DNA of 64,000 nucleotides from Paenibacillus monticola (GTDB lineage Bacteria; Bacillota; Bacilli; Paenibacillales; Paenibacillaceae), in the NCBI RefSeq assembly GCF_009664975.1, contig NZ_WJXB01000001.1, forward strand, positions 496,001 through 560,000, given 5' to 3'. The notes under the pieces were generated by a model that ran no database searches, was not told the origin of the DNA, and saw only the letters and a list, made by a program, of their open reading frames with translations. Positions within the stretch are counted from its first letter, which is position 1, and every line of letters starts with the position of its first letter. The translations under genes and the position numbers were made by a program. Below, in pieces: positions 27,061 to 35,661 of the stretch.

Positions 27061-27093
27061 ATCCTACTCCAAAAGCAAAAACAAAAGCAAAAG

Positions 27094-29094
27094 CTACAGG
27101 TTGCGGGCAACCTCATAGGCATCCCATACCGCATACATAATGTTCTGCACTTGTCTAGCATCGCCCAGCAGATGAACATTCACTGGCAGGTCTTTGTAAA
27201 CCTCTTCATACAAAGCCTTCTGCGGCAGGTAGCCAATCGCTACAATTGCCGAATCTGCAGTGATCTGTTCTTCCGCATCTCCCGATTTGAGGGTGAAGCC
27301 GTCTGTGGTATTTCCACTGACCATGGTATTGGTCCGCAGATTGATATTTTTGAAGGCGACTAAATCCCGCAGCATATCTTCATTCGCATGGCAAAGTGGG
27401 CCGCCAACGGTGAGAATATCATCCTGCAATTCAACCAGGGTAACCTGTTTCCCCTGATCAGCCAGCCACAAGGCAGTTTCACAGCCAACGAGCCCTCCGC
27501 CGATAATCACAGTTGATTGGCCGGCGTCCTTTTTGCCTAACAGAACGTCTTCGGCGCTATACACATTGTCCGCATTGCCGATGGCCAGCATTCTTGGTGT
27601 CGAACCTGTAGCGACAATAATCTCGTCCGCAGCAGCCTCAAGCAGGCTATCCCGAGTTACGACACTATTCAGCCGGACATCCACGCCCAGATCGCTTAAT
27701 TGTTCCTCATACCATGATATCAGCATATGATCATCTTCTTTGAAGTCAGGCACACCGCCGGCAATTACATTGCCGCCGAGACGGTAGTTCTTCTCATGTA
27801 GCGTAACATGATGGCCTCTAATGGCGGCTACTCTTGCCGCTTCGCAGCCGGAAATGCCTCCACCCACAATCAGGACATTCTTAATCTTACGGGCAGGCTC
27901 AATGCCGTATTCCTTTTCCCGGCCGCAGGCAGGATTGACCGCACAGGAGATCGAGGCGTATTTGGCCAAACGGCCCATGCAGCCTTCCTGACAGGATAGA
28001 CAAGGACGAATCTGGCTAAGTTGTCCTTTTCTTATTTTGTTGGGGATATCAGCGTCCGCCAGCAAAGGTCTTCCTAAAGCGACCATATCGGTCATGCCGT
28101 TAAGAATGGCCGCACTGGCCAGATCAGGATTCTCCATTCGGCCCGCCGTAATAATCGGCACAGACAGATGCTGCTTCAGAATTTCGTTGAAGGGAAGGTA
28201 CAAACCCTTCTTTTGATACATTGGAGGGTGGGACCAGTACCAGGAATCATAGGAACCTACGTCTCCATTAAAAGCATCATAACCCGCTTCTTCGAGGATT
28301 TTGGCGGCTTCGATCCCTTCTTCAATGTCGCGGCCCATCTCGGTGAATTCCTCGCCAGGTAAGCCGCCTTGTCGCCAATCCTTAATAAAGCTCTTGATGC
28401 TGTAGCGAATGGATACTGGGTAATCCTGTCCGCATTCCGCCTTGATCGCCTGCACGATTTCTATTGCGAAGCGGAGACGATTGCGTAGGGTACCGCCGTA
28501 TTCATCGGTTCGCTGATTGAACATGGCAATCGCGAATTGATCAAGCAGATAACCTTCATGAACGGCATGGATTTCTACACCGTCGAAGCCGGCTTTTTTG
28601 GCAATGGCTGCGGATTCAGCAAACTTGCGAATATAGGTATGAATTTCTTCGATCGTCAGCTCGCGGCAAGTCACGCCGTCCAGCCATCTATGGGGAATAG
28701 GGGAAGGAGCGACAGCCGTTTTCCCTACGATAGAAGGAATGCTGACTCTGCCGAACCCGGCGGATAATTGCAGAAATATTTTGGCGCCATAAGCATGAAC
28801 TCTTTCGGTCATCAGCAGTCCTGTCTTCACAAAATTAAGCGGGCTCAAGGTTGGACAGGGCATGGAAGGCAAGGCACATTTCTCAATGTCGTTCTCGACC
28901 ATCGTTACCCCGGTCATAATTAGTCCGGTGCCACCTTTGGCGCGTTCCACATAATACTCTACTCCGCGCTCATTATACGTACCGTCAATGTCACAGAGCC
29001 CTCCGGGTCCCATCGGGGCCATGGCAAAACGATTTTTAATTTCCAGCTTGCCGATTTTGAGTGGTTGAAAAAGAATCTCATGATTGCTATTCAT
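27094..29094 (-). CDS. NADH:flavin oxidoreductase / 2,4-dienoyl-CoA reductase (FadH-like)
   Basis: 666 residues, close to E. coli FadH. An old-yellow-enzyme FMN barrel covers residues 1-340: FAMAPMGPGG near 24, the HAVHEGYLLDQF substrate-side block near 175. A 4Fe-4S Cys cluster CLSCQEGCMGR...SCAVNPACG follows near 345-375, then FAD and NAD domains with VLIVGGGISGCEAA near 392 and VIIGGGLVGCETALWLA near 530. Such enzymes reduce conjugated C=C bonds with electrons from NAD(P)H through FAD, Fe-S and FMN. GAAGGAG precedes the ATG. Its promoter carries a palindrome shared with the divergent TetR gene. Confidence 0.93.
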   Translation of the reverse strand: MNSNHEILFQPLKIGKLEIKNRFAMAPMGPGGLCDIDGTYNERGVEYYVERAKGGTGLIMTGVTMVENDIEKCALPSMPCPTLSPLNFVKTGLLMTERVHAYGAKIFLQLSAGFGRVSIPSIVGKTAVAPSPIPHRWLDGVTCRELTIEEIHTYIRKFAESAAIAKKAGFDGVEIHAVHEGYLLDQFAIAMFNQRTDEYGGTLRNRLRFAIEIVQAIKAECGQDYPVSIRYSIKSFIKDWRQGGLPGEEFTEMGRDIEEGIEAAKILEEAGYDAFNGDVGSYDSWYWSHPPMYQKKGLYLPFNEILKQHLSVPIITAGRMENPDLASAAILNGMTDMVALGRPLLADADIPNKIRKGQLSQIRPCLSCQEGCMGRLAKYASISCAVNPACGREKEYGIEPARKIKNVLIVGGGISGCEAARVAAIRGHHVTLHEKNYRLGGNVIAGGVPDFKEDDHMLISWYEEQLSDLGVDVRLNSVVTRDSLLEAAADEIIVATGSTPRMLAIGNADNVYSAEDVLLGKKDAGQSTVIIGGGLVGCETALWLADQGKQVTLVELQDDILTVGGPLCHANEDMLRDLVAFKNINLRTNTMVSGNTTDGFTLKSGDAEEQITADSAIVAIGYLPQKALYEEVYKDLPVNVHLLGDARQVQNIMYAVWDAYEVARNL

Positions 29095-29131
29095 CGAGAA
29101 AAAACTCCTTCAGCTATCCTATTTTATTTTG

Positions 29132-29163
29132 GGTGAACGCATTCACCGAATGAGATCATTATA
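29132..29163 (-). promoter_or_regulatory. TetR-type operator and -10 box of the OYE gene
   Basis: GGTGAA-CGCA-TTCACC (29132-29147) is a 6-4-6 palindrome. On the minus strand it starts 10 bases after a perfect TATAAT (29163-29158), where the transcript would begin. A second GTGA/TCAC pair lies further into the gap. Binding by the divergent TetR protein would block the OYE gene. Confidence 0.6.
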
Positions 29164-29274
29164 TTCTCTGTCTTCTATTTATTTTGTGATTTATTTCACT
29201 TAACAGCGAAAACATTGACTTTCTAAGCAGTAGCTTCAATAATTTAGAGTATCAAGTTTTGGGGACAGGAGAGT

Positions 29275-29874
29275 TTGCGTAACCTTATGACTAAATTAAC
29301 AAGCCGACAGCTACAGGCCATTCAGACCAAAAACAAAATTTATGAGACATCCCTTTCACTCATGGAGCTTCATGGCTATGATCAAATTACGATTGAGCAG
29401 ATCTGCCGTAAGGCAGGCGTATCGGTCGGGTCTTTTTACAATTATTTTAAATCCAAAAATGATATTCTGATTGAGCTGTACTCCAGAGCCGATGAATATT
29501 TTGAACAAGAGGTTATGCCCCACCTAACGGAGACTTCCATGCCGGAGAGAATTGTCGAGTATTTTGACTCCTATGCGAATTTTAACGTTAGTACGGGGAT
29601 TGGTACGATGAAGCAATTGTATAATTCCAACAACAGTCTGTTTATTCATGAGGGCAGGCTGATGCAGGTTTTTTTAACCCAAATGATTAGTGCAGGCCAA
29701 GCGAAACGTGAAATTACCGCGTCCCAGTCGCCTGAATATATAACCGAGTTTTTATTTATTGTTGCCAGAGGCTTGATCTACGATTGGTGTCTGCATAATG
29801 GAGAGTATAATCTGCGGGAAAGAATGCATGAAATGATGCTGCCCATTGTGGGGGTATTTCGTGAGGTGGAATAG
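29275..29874 (+). CDS. TetR/AcrR family regulator, probable repressor of the divergent OYE gene
   Basis: 199 residues. The helix-turn-helix is textbook: GYDQITIEQICRKAGVSVG then SFYNYFKSKNDILIEL, residues 34-68. The C-terminal ligand domain is helical. The start may be the TTG at 29275 or the ATG at 29287; the GGGGACAGGAG stretch suits either. It is divergent from the FadH-like reductase across 180 bp with a clear palindrome, the common arrangement for a substrate-induced TetR repressor. The ligand is probably an enone or acyl-type electrophile; this is inference. Confidence 0.92.
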   Translation: MRNLMTKLTSRQLQAIQTKNKIYETSLSLMELHGYDQITIEQICRKAGVSVGSFYNYFKSKNDILIELYSRADEYFEQEVMPHLTETSMPERIVEYFDSYANFNVSTGIGTMKQLYNSNNSLFIHEGRLMQVFLTQMISAGQAKREITASQSPEYITEFLFIVARGLIYDWCLHNGEYNLRERMHEMMLPIVGVFREVE

Positions 29875-29890
29875 CGCTAAGTATGAGAAA

Positions 29891-29929
29891 AAAAGGCTGT
29901 CCGCTGCATAATGCAGTAGAGAGCCTTTT
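29891..29929. terminator. Terminator between TetR and lipoate ligase genes
   Basis: AAAAGGCT (29891-29898) pairs with AGCCTTTT (29922-29929); CTGCA/TGCAG forms a smaller inner hairpin. It is suited to both convergent genes. Confidence 0.65.
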
Positions 29930-29959
29930 GTTTAGGTGACAGTCTGGTCGCTTAAGAAA

Positions 29960-30961
29960 CTATTCCTCCAGAAAAATCAAACCAATGAAGTCCTCCGGCT
30001 CTATGCGGCCGAAGTAATGCCCCAGGTCCAGCTCAGCTAATGCTTGTCTGACTTCGACCTCCGCATAACGTTTGCCGCGCAGCGCATTCTCTACATCGGC
30101 AACGTCACCGACTCCGAAGAAATCGCCGTAGATTTTGATCTCTTGAATGAGTGCATCCTCAATATCCATCCGGATATCTACTAGTCCTGCTGGGAATTTA
30201 CGCATATGCTTCACATTACTCTTAGGAGACAAACCGTAGTTCCACTCCCAATTCTGGTAGTGCTCCTTGGAGATTTCTTCTATTTTCAGCCAATCATCCG
30301 GTTTCAGCTTGTACTGCGGAACCTCGGACGGTTCCATGTCAAAGATCGAACGCAATAGCCCTTCGCGGAACTCCTCAATCGTGATGTCGGTGCCAAGCAA
30401 TTCTTTGATGTTCGCTACGCGGCTGCGCACGGATTTGGTGCTCTTGGATTTGAATTTCTCCGGATTCACATTCAGCGATGCTTGTACATCATCCAGGTTC
30501 AGATCAAACATCAACGTACCATGGCTGAACATGCGTCCGCGTGTGGAGAACTGGGCGTTGCCGGAGATTTTGCGCTCACCGACTTGAAGATCATTACGAC
30601 CGCTAAGCTCAGCATTCACACCCATGGCTTGCAGATAGTCGATGACCGGCTGAGTGAATTTCAGAAAGTTATGGAACGATTGCCCGTCGTCTTTGGTAAT
30701 GAAGCTAAAGTTCAGGTTGCCTAGATCATGATATACGGCCCCGCCGCCGGATAAACGCCGCACGACCTTGATATTATTGTCTTTCACATACTCCTGATTG
30801 ATCTCTTCAATAGTATTCTGATGTTTGCCGATGATGATGGACGGACTGTTGATATAAAAGAGTAGATAGCTATCGTCCATAGGCAAATGTTTTAGCGCAT
30901 ATTCCTCAATCGCCAAATTAATAGAGGCGTCAGTAATCCCAGTATTATCAATAAAAATCAT
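29960..30961 (-). CDS. lplJ: Lipoate-protein ligase A family
   Basis: 333 residues from the ATG ending at 30961, which has GGAGGAATT upstream; the longer frame adds an unlikely leader. LplA motifs: RRLSGGGAVYHDLGNLNFSF near residue 70, GRNDLQVGERKISGNAQ near 125 with the catalytic Lys, and HGTLMFDLNL near 150. The C-terminal accessory domain (about residues 240-333) is present. The enzyme attaches free lipoate, via lipoyl-AMP, to E2 and GcvH subunits. Size and layout match B. subtilis LplJ; the symbol is by homology. Confidence 0.9.
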   Translation of the reverse strand: MIFIDNTGITDASINLAIEEYALKHLPMDDSYLLFYINSPSIIIGKHQNTIEEINQEYVKDNNIKVVRRLSGGGAVYHDLGNLNFSFITKDDGQSFHNFLKFTQPVIDYLQAMGVNAELSGRNDLQVGERKISGNAQFSTRGRMFSHGTLMFDLNLDDVQASLNVNPEKFKSKSTKSVRSRVANIKELLGTDITIEEFREGLLRSIFDMEPSEVPQYKLKPDDWLKIEEISKEHYQNWEWNYGLSPKSNVKHMRKFPAGLVDIRMDIEDALIQEIKIYGDFFGVGDVADVENALRGKRYAEVEVRQALAELDLGHYFGRIEPEDFIGLIFLEE

Positions 30962-31060
30962 CGTGAAATTCCTCCGTTGCAGCATGATTAGATACAGCAT
31001 TTATTGTAAACTAAAAGAGGAATTTTCACAAAAAAGAAAGCCTTGCCATGGGCGTTAGCA

Positions 31061-31090
31061 TTGACGTTATTCTGCCCTTGCGGCAATAAT
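31061..31090 (+). promoter_or_regulatory. Candidate sigma-A promoter of the cobalamin genes
   Basis: TTGACG (31061-31066), an 18-base spacer and AATAAT (31085-31090), 76 bp before the first gene. No B12-riboswitch motifs were recognised between it and the ATG. Confidence 0.5.
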
Positions 31091-31166
31091 GGGGCATTGA
31101 ACTACATATATCTGGTAGAAACTGATTAAGAGATTTAGGACAAGAATGATTAGAGGGAGTGTAGGC

Positions 31167-32288
31167 ATGCTTGAAAAATATGGCCATGGCGGCGATGTGC
31201 TAACTGCGGCTGAGCTCTATGGGGGCGAGAGCGGCGCTTTTCTCGATTTTAGCGCCAATATCAACCCACTTGGGCCTCCGCCCGCCGTGTTGGAGATGCT
31301 GCAGAATGCGCTGCCAGCAGTGATTGCATATCCGGACCCCGGGCACCGGCGCTTAAAAGCTCTGCTGTCTGAGAATCTTGGAACGGACAGCAGCTGGCTG
31401 ACCGTAGCTAACGGTGCAGCTGAATCCATGGCTTTGTTGTTACTGGCGATAGCCCCTAGGACAGTTGGCATCGTAGAGCCGTGTTTCTCTGAATACCGTC
31501 AGCTCTCGGAGCAATTTGGAGCGCAGGTATTATCTGTGCAGGGGACAAGAGAGTGGAGCTTCAGGGCAGGCGTGGAGGAAATCTCCGGGCTGCTGGAGAA
31601 GGTGGAACTACTGTTTCTGGGGCAGCCAAATAATCCTAACGGCGTGCAGTATTCACTGGATGAATTAAGAGTATTGGCTCAAAAAGCAGAAAGCTACGGC
31701 ACCTATCTGGCAGTGGATGAGGCTTTTATCGATTTTATTCCGCAAGTGCAGCGGAACTCGCTGCTGCCGGAGTTGTTGCATTACCGGCACACGGTGCTGG
31801 TGCGCTCGATGACGAAGTTCTATGCAATTCCTGGGCTGCGCCTCGGGTTTACCATTGCGCATCCAGAGCTTGCAGCAGCCATGACCGGCAAGCAGGTCAC
31901 CTGGAGCGTGAACGGCTTGGCGCTGCTGGCAGGGGAAGCCTGCCTTAGGAGCGGTGAAGACTATGAGCAGCGCACACGCGAGCTCATTATCACAGAGCGC
32001 GCGCTGCTGCGGCAGGGGTTGCAGCAGCTAGGCTGCGACGTTCCGCCAGGCGAAGCCAATTTCCTGCTCTGCGGCTTGCCTGCGCCGTGGCGTGCGGCTG
32101 AGCTGCAGACGCGGCTTGGCCGCAGCGGTATTCTGGTGCGCAACTGTGCGATGTATCCGGGCCTTGGGCCGGAGCATATCCGCGTTGCGGTCAAAGGCCG
32201 CGAGGATTGTACCTCTCTGCTGCGGCAGATGGGGAAGATCCTCGCGGCGGGACCGGAAGTTGTGTCCAGTGCGCGTGGGAGGTACTGA
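31167..32288 (+). CDS. cobD: L-threonine-O-3-phosphate decarboxylase (cobalamin aminopropanol arm)
   Basis: 373 residues from the ATG at 31167 (MLEKYGHGGD), preceded by AGAGGGAGTG. It is a PLP enzyme of the histidinol-phosphate aminotransferase fold: FLDFSANINPLGPP near residue 28, LGQPNNPNG near 155, AVDEAFIDF near 186, and the PLP Lys in SMTKFYAIPGLRLGF near 218. It makes (R)-1-amino-2-propanol phosphate for the nucleotide loop of B12. HisC-type aminotransferase is the alternative. The N-terminal HGGD and the cbiZ/cbiB neighbours support CobD. Confidence 0.88.
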   Translation: MLEKYGHGGDVLTAAELYGGESGAFLDFSANINPLGPPPAVLEMLQNALPAVIAYPDPGHRRLKALLSENLGTDSSWLTVANGAAESMALLLLAIAPRTVGIVEPCFSEYRQLSEQFGAQVLSVQGTREWSFRAGVEEISGLLEKVELLFLGQPNNPNGVQYSLDELRVLAQKAESYGTYLAVDEAFIDFIPQVQRNSLLPELLHYRHTVLVRSMTKFYAIPGLRLGFTIAHPELAAAMTGKQVTWSVNGLALLAGEACLRSGEDYEQRTRELIITERALLRQGLQQLGCDVPPGEANFLLCGLPAPWRAAELQTRLGRSGILVRNCAMYPGLGPEHIRVAVKGREDCTSLLRQMGKILAAGPEVVSSARGRY

Positions 32289-32606
32289 GAAGTAAGCGGC
32301 AAGCGCTGAACAGCAGATTTAGGATAAATCCTGTATTTTTTACAATATCTCTCTCAAAAAAATCAAGATAAAGCTGAATTCCTGTATGAAGTCCAACATT
32401 TTATCTCAAATGAGACTTTACAGCTAGCGAATGCTGGATTTGATCCAACATTTAAAGACTGCAGAGTAGATACAACAACGTTTGTTGGATTTCATACAGT
32501 ATTTTGCTTAAGTAAAAGTAACAAAGTGAAAAGCATCTCCAAGAGAAGCGTGATTCCCATTAGCAGTAGATGGGCTTAAGCTAAATTGAAAGGAGCAACG
32601 ATCAGA
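32289..32606. other. 318-bp gap between cobD and cbiZ
   Basis: No gene is supported. The gap holds a 118-bp inverted-repeat element (listed next) and the AAAGGAG ribosome binding site of cbiZ. I see no riboswitch and no clear promoter here. Confidence 0.6.
32382..32499. repeat. MITE-like 118-bp element with 17-bp terminal inverted repeats
   Basis: CTGTATGAAGTCCAACA (32382-32398) and TGTTGGATTTCATACAG (32483-32499) match in 16 of 17 positions as inverted copies. Inside, AATGCTGGAT and ATCCAACATT form a second hairpin of the same core (32430-32452). It has no coding capacity and sits cleanly between two genes. Confidence 0.55.
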
Positions 32607-33368
32607 ATGGATACAATAATAATGCCATTTAATCCTATAGAAACTATATTGCCTTATCAATCAAAGGTATGGCCGGGGCTAACGCTGGAGTTGAAGGGAG
32701 ATCATCTGCTGCTGGAGTTTCCGGTAGAGGTGGATGGTTTGTCGAGTGCAGTATACGGTGGTGGCATGGTCCGCCTGAAACGGGCGGTTAATTTGTTTGT
32801 CAGCCGTGATTATGAATGCAGCGACCCGGTAAGAGATATGGAGAACAAGCTGCACGAATGGGGTTATCCGATATCGGCAGTTGCCGGCCTCATGACGGCA
32901 GTGCCGCTGGAGCATGCGGCGGTCGCGGAAGAGGATACGGGTTCGGCGAGCATAGTGTGCTGCGTCACCGCTGCTGCGGGGAATGCGGCACGCGCAGGTG
33001 TGAAGCGCAACGTGCTGAAGGCTTACCACCTGGGCACGATTAACATCATGCTGGGTATTGACGGCCGTCTGACCCCATCGGCAATGGTTAATGTCGTGAT
33101 GACAGCAACGGAGGCCAAAGCGGCTGCACTGGCCGATCTCGGAATCACAGATCCCGAAAACGGCTTGGTGGCTACGGGTACAACCACCGATGCTATGGTG
33201 CTCGGTGTGAGCCAGAGTGGGCGATACGGCGCAGAGCATGTGTATGCTGGAACAGCAACCGATCTTGGCGGGGCCATTGGCCGCTTAGTATATAGCGCTG
33301 TGACGGGCAGTCTGCAATCCGTGCAGTCCGCGTTTTATACTGCTGAGACAAAGAAGGACAGCCAATGA
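32607..33368 (+). CDS. cbiZ: Adenosylcobinamide amidohydrolase
   Basis: 253 residues from the ATG at 32607, chosen because AAAGGAG is 11 bases upstream. SSAVYGGGMVRLKRAVNLFV near residue 45, GLMTAVPLEHAAV near 94 and TGTTTDAMVLGVSQSG near 190 match CbiZ. It cleaves the aminopropanol tail from (adenosyl)cobinamide to give cobyric acid, so that salvaged corrinoids can be rebuilt. CbiB, the enzyme that re-attaches the tail, is encoded 34 bp downstream, completing that logic. Confidence 0.92.
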   Translation: MDTIIMPFNPIETILPYQSKVWPGLTLELKGDHLLLEFPVEVDGLSSAVYGGGMVRLKRAVNLFVSRDYECSDPVRDMENKLHEWGYPISAVAGLMTAVPLEHAAVAEEDTGSASIVCCVTAAAGNAARAGVKRNVLKAYHLGTINIMLGIDGRLTPSAMVNVVMTATEAKAAALADLGITDPENGLVATGTTTDAMVLGVSQSGRYGAEHVYAGTATDLGGAIGRLVYSAVTGSLQSVQSAFYTAETKKDSQ

Positions 33369-33402
33369 GCAAGAGTGAGCGGATGCACAGGGGGGAGCTC
33401 CT

Positions 33403-34362
33403 GTGACAGTTTCTTTGATTCTGCTGGCTGCCTATGTTATTGACCGGATCGTAGGCGACCCACGGCGTCTTCCCCATCCTGTGATCGGCATGGGAAAGGC
33501 AATTCATGCGGTAGAACAGCTGATTCGGCGTTTCTTTACCCGGCCGCAAAGTCTGCGGGTTGCAGGGATACTGCTGCCGCTGATCGTGGTGGGTGGTGCC
33601 TGGCTGCTGACGGCGGTGTTATTATGGCTGCTGTCTTTGGTTTCGCCCTGGCTGGTGTGGTTGGCTGAGGCCTGGCTGATCTCTACCACAATTGCCTCCA
33701 AAGGATTAAAGGATGCGGGTATGGCGGTGTACATAGAATTGCATAAAGGTGATCTGCCCGCTGCCCGCAGGGCGCTAGGTATGATTGTAGGGCGTGACAC
33801 GACCACTCTTAGCAGTCCTGAAATTGTGCGCGGTACGGTGGAGACGGTGGCGGAAAATATCGTTGACGCGATCATTTCTCCACTCTTTTATGCGCTGCTT
33901 GGCGGGGCGCCACTAGCTATGGCCTATCGTGCAGTCAATACACTAGATTCCATGGTTGGCTACAAAAATGAGAAGTACCGCGATCTCGGCTGGGCATCTG
34001 CGCGGCTGGATGATGTCGCGAACCTAATTCCGGCGCGAATCGCAGCGCTGCTGCTGGCCCTATGCGCTTGTCTGCTGCAGCTGGACTGGCGGAGAAGCCT
34101 GCGTACGGTTCGCCGCGATGCCCACCGTCATCCCAGCCCTAACAGCGGTTATCCGGAATCTGCCGTTGCCGGAGCACTGGGCATTAGACTAGGAGGCGAG
34201 AACGTGTATCACGGCGTTGCTTCTTTTCGGGCGTACATGGGCGAGCCGCTGCGGCCCTTGGAGCCGGAGGATATTATCCGCACCTCCCGGCTGATGCTGC
34301 TCTGCTCTTCAATATTTGTCTGCCTCTGCGCAGTGGTGGCATGGTTCTGGATTGGGGGTTGA
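33403..34362 (+). CDS. cbiB: Adenosylcobinamide-phosphate synthase
   Basis: 319 residues with a GTG start preceded by GGGGGAG. A membrane protein: YVIDRIVGDPRRLPHPVIGMG at the start, helices near 50-90, 210-230 and 295-315. RDTTTLSSPEIVRGTVETVAEN near 130, VDAIISPLFYALLGG near 155 and SPNSGYPESAVAGALGIRLGG near 250 are diagnostic. It condenses adenosylcobyric acid with aminopropanol or its phosphate, the product of CobD. The phosphatase gene starts 8 bp after its stop. Confidence 0.94.
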   Translation: MTVSLILLAAYVIDRIVGDPRRLPHPVIGMGKAIHAVEQLIRRFFTRPQSLRVAGILLPLIVVGGAWLLTAVLLWLLSLVSPWLVWLAEAWLISTTIASKGLKDAGMAVYIELHKGDLPAARRALGMIVGRDTTTLSSPEIVRGTVETVAENIVDAIISPLFYALLGGAPLAMAYRAVNTLDSMVGYKNEKYRDLGWASARLDDVANLIPARIAALLLALCACLLQLDWRRSLRTVRRDAHRHPSPNSGYPESAVAGALGIRLGGENVYHGVASFRAYMGEPLRPLEPEDIIRTSRLMLLCSSIFVCLCAVVAWFWIGG

Positions 34363-34370
34363 ATGAAAGA

Positions 34371-35027
34371 ATGATACCTCCAATAGAGATACCACAGATA
34401 GAGCTTGAGTTGGTACTTATTCGCCACGGGCTGACGAAATGGAATGCAGAACACCGTTATCTCGGTCATACCGATCTTCCGATCCTTCCGTCTGCATTGG
34501 ATGAACTATCAGCACTTAAAGAGCAGCTCCAGCTAACTGGAGAATTTTGGCGTGTGTTCTGCAGCGATTTGCTAAGATGCCGGGAGACCTTGGCTTACAT
34601 TGCTCCTTCATTAGAGCAATCCACTATCTACGATAACCGGCTGCGCGAAATGAACTTCGGGGATTGGGAAGGTTGTACCTATGAGCAATTAAAGGACAAT
34701 GAGCAGTATCGTAGCTGGATCGACTCTCCAGCCGCGGTTACACCGCCGGGTGGAGAGTCGTGGAGGCAGTTCGAAGCACGGCTGGGGAGTTTTTTATCCG
34801 ATTTGGGACAGGCAGCTGAGAACGGTAGATATGCTTCTGCTGCCAAGCTTCCGTTTCGGCGAGCGCTTATCGTGACACATGGCGGTGTGATTAGGGGTTT
34901 ACTGGCGCAGACATTACCTGCTGTTACGTTCCATAATACGGCTGCACCGGCTCACGGTACCGTAATCGTAATAAGGATGATATGGCAGAACGGACAATGG
35001 TCCGCAGCTTCCTCCATCTCCACTTAA
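34371..35027 (+). CDS. cobC: Histidine phosphatase, probable alpha-ribazole phosphatase
   Basis: About 218 residues from the ATG at 34371; an earlier in-frame ATG at 34341 would overlap cbiB. The phosphoglycerate-mutase fold shows LIRHGLTKWNAEHRYLGHTD at the start, REMNFGDWEGCTYEQL near 87, and VTHGGVIRGLLAQ near 175. These supply both catalytic His and the Glu. In this setting it most likely removes phosphate from alpha-ribazole-5'-phosphate or adenosylcobalamin-5'-phosphate. A general phosphatase role cannot be excluded. A 10-bp perfect inverted repeat lies inside the gene (34721-34760). Confidence 0.8.
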   Translation: MIPPIEIPQIELELVLIRHGLTKWNAEHRYLGHTDLPILPSALDELSALKEQLQLTGEFWRVFCSDLLRCRETLAYIAPSLEQSTIYDNRLREMNFGDWEGCTYEQLKDNEQYRSWIDSPAAVTPPGGESWRQFEARLGSFLSDLGQAAENGRYASAAKLPFRRALIVTHGGVIRGLLAQTLPAVTFHNTAAPAHGTVIVIRMIWQNGQWSAASSIST

Positions 35028-35065
35028 GCGTAGCCATTCAGTTCCACACAATAAATGATCCTTCT

Positions 35066-35120
35066 ATTTCTCGAAGAAACGGGTGCCGTCCATGTAAAGG
35101 ACGGCATCCGTTTCTTCTTG
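35066..35120. repeat. Dispersed hairpin repeat, copy 2 (bidirectional terminator)
   Basis: Nearly the same sequence as 23105-23160. Here the arms GAAGAAACGGGTGCCGTCC and GGACGGCATCCGTTTCTTC form a 19-bp stem with one G-U. It separates cobC (+) and loaP (-) and probably terminates both. Confidence 0.8.
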
Positions 35121-35127
35121 TGGAATT

Positions 35128-35661
35128 CTATAGTTCACGGAGAACTTCTATGCCTACATCAACGGTCAGATTCTGCTGCAGTAAGTTAATTACGATTTTC
35201 GCTCTGTTCTTATGTCGGTCAATTTTTTTGATAATACCTTCCAAACCCTTTAGAGGGCCTGAAATAACCGTGACCTTGGAGTTCTTATCGATGTGGACAG
35301 TGGAGTAATCAATACAACCTTCAGGTCCGACCAACTTTAAGATTACATCCATTTCTTCCAGATCAATACTTGAGAAATGGATTTCTTTACTTTCATAAAC
35401 ATTCCCAATGTTGACCAGCTTGTATATCCGCGGTGTGCTTTTAATGTCATTATAGATGACACTGTTCATTTCCGTTTGAATAAAAATATACCCCGGAAAC
35501 ATTTTTTTAAACACATGCTTAACCATACCTTGTTGCTTCTCAGGTATTTTTCTTTTGGGCACTAGTGTCCGCAATGTATATTGATCAAATTTCAAATGCA
35601 GATGCTTCTGGACCAGATCTTCTTTACCACTCTCGACGAACAAGGCATACCAATTAACCAT
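35128..35661 (-). CDS. loaP: LoaP-type NusG paralog (processive antiterminator)
   Basis: 177 residues starting MVNWYALFVESGKEDLVQ, with a GAGGTG site upstream. The N-terminal NGN domain has WYALFV and KKMFPGYIFIQTEM near residue 55. The KOW domain has VTVISGPLKGLEGIIKKI near 130. Housekeeping NusG and RfaH share this layout; LoaP proteins are specialised paralogs found beside large PKS/NRPS operons in Bacillota. They bind a hairpin in the leader RNA and let polymerase read through terminators. It is divergent from the PKS operon, which should be its target. The assignment is by family features and context. Confidence 0.85.
   Translation of the reverse strand: MVNWYALFVESGKEDLVQKHLHLKFDQYTLRTLVPKRKIPEKQQGMVKHVFKKMFPGYIFIQTEMNSVIYNDIKSTPRIYKLVNIGNVYESKEIHFSSIDLEEMDVILKLVGPEGCIDYSTVHIDKNSKVTVISGPLKGLEGIIKKIDRHKNRAKIVINLLQQNLTVDVGIEVLREL

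Noticed and set aside
26385..27179. 264-codon minus-strand frame
   Set aside because: It crosses the VanY gene, a terminator and the structured element; composition and lack of motifs indicate a chance frame.
31001..31166. Cobalamin riboswitch before cobD
   Set aside because: I could not find a B12-box or the expected conserved junction; only a plain promoter is visible.
34721..34760. Perfect 10-bp inverted repeat inside cobC as a terminator
   Set aside because: It lies mid-gene with no T-run and the coding frame is intact; probably a chance or codon-driven hairpin.
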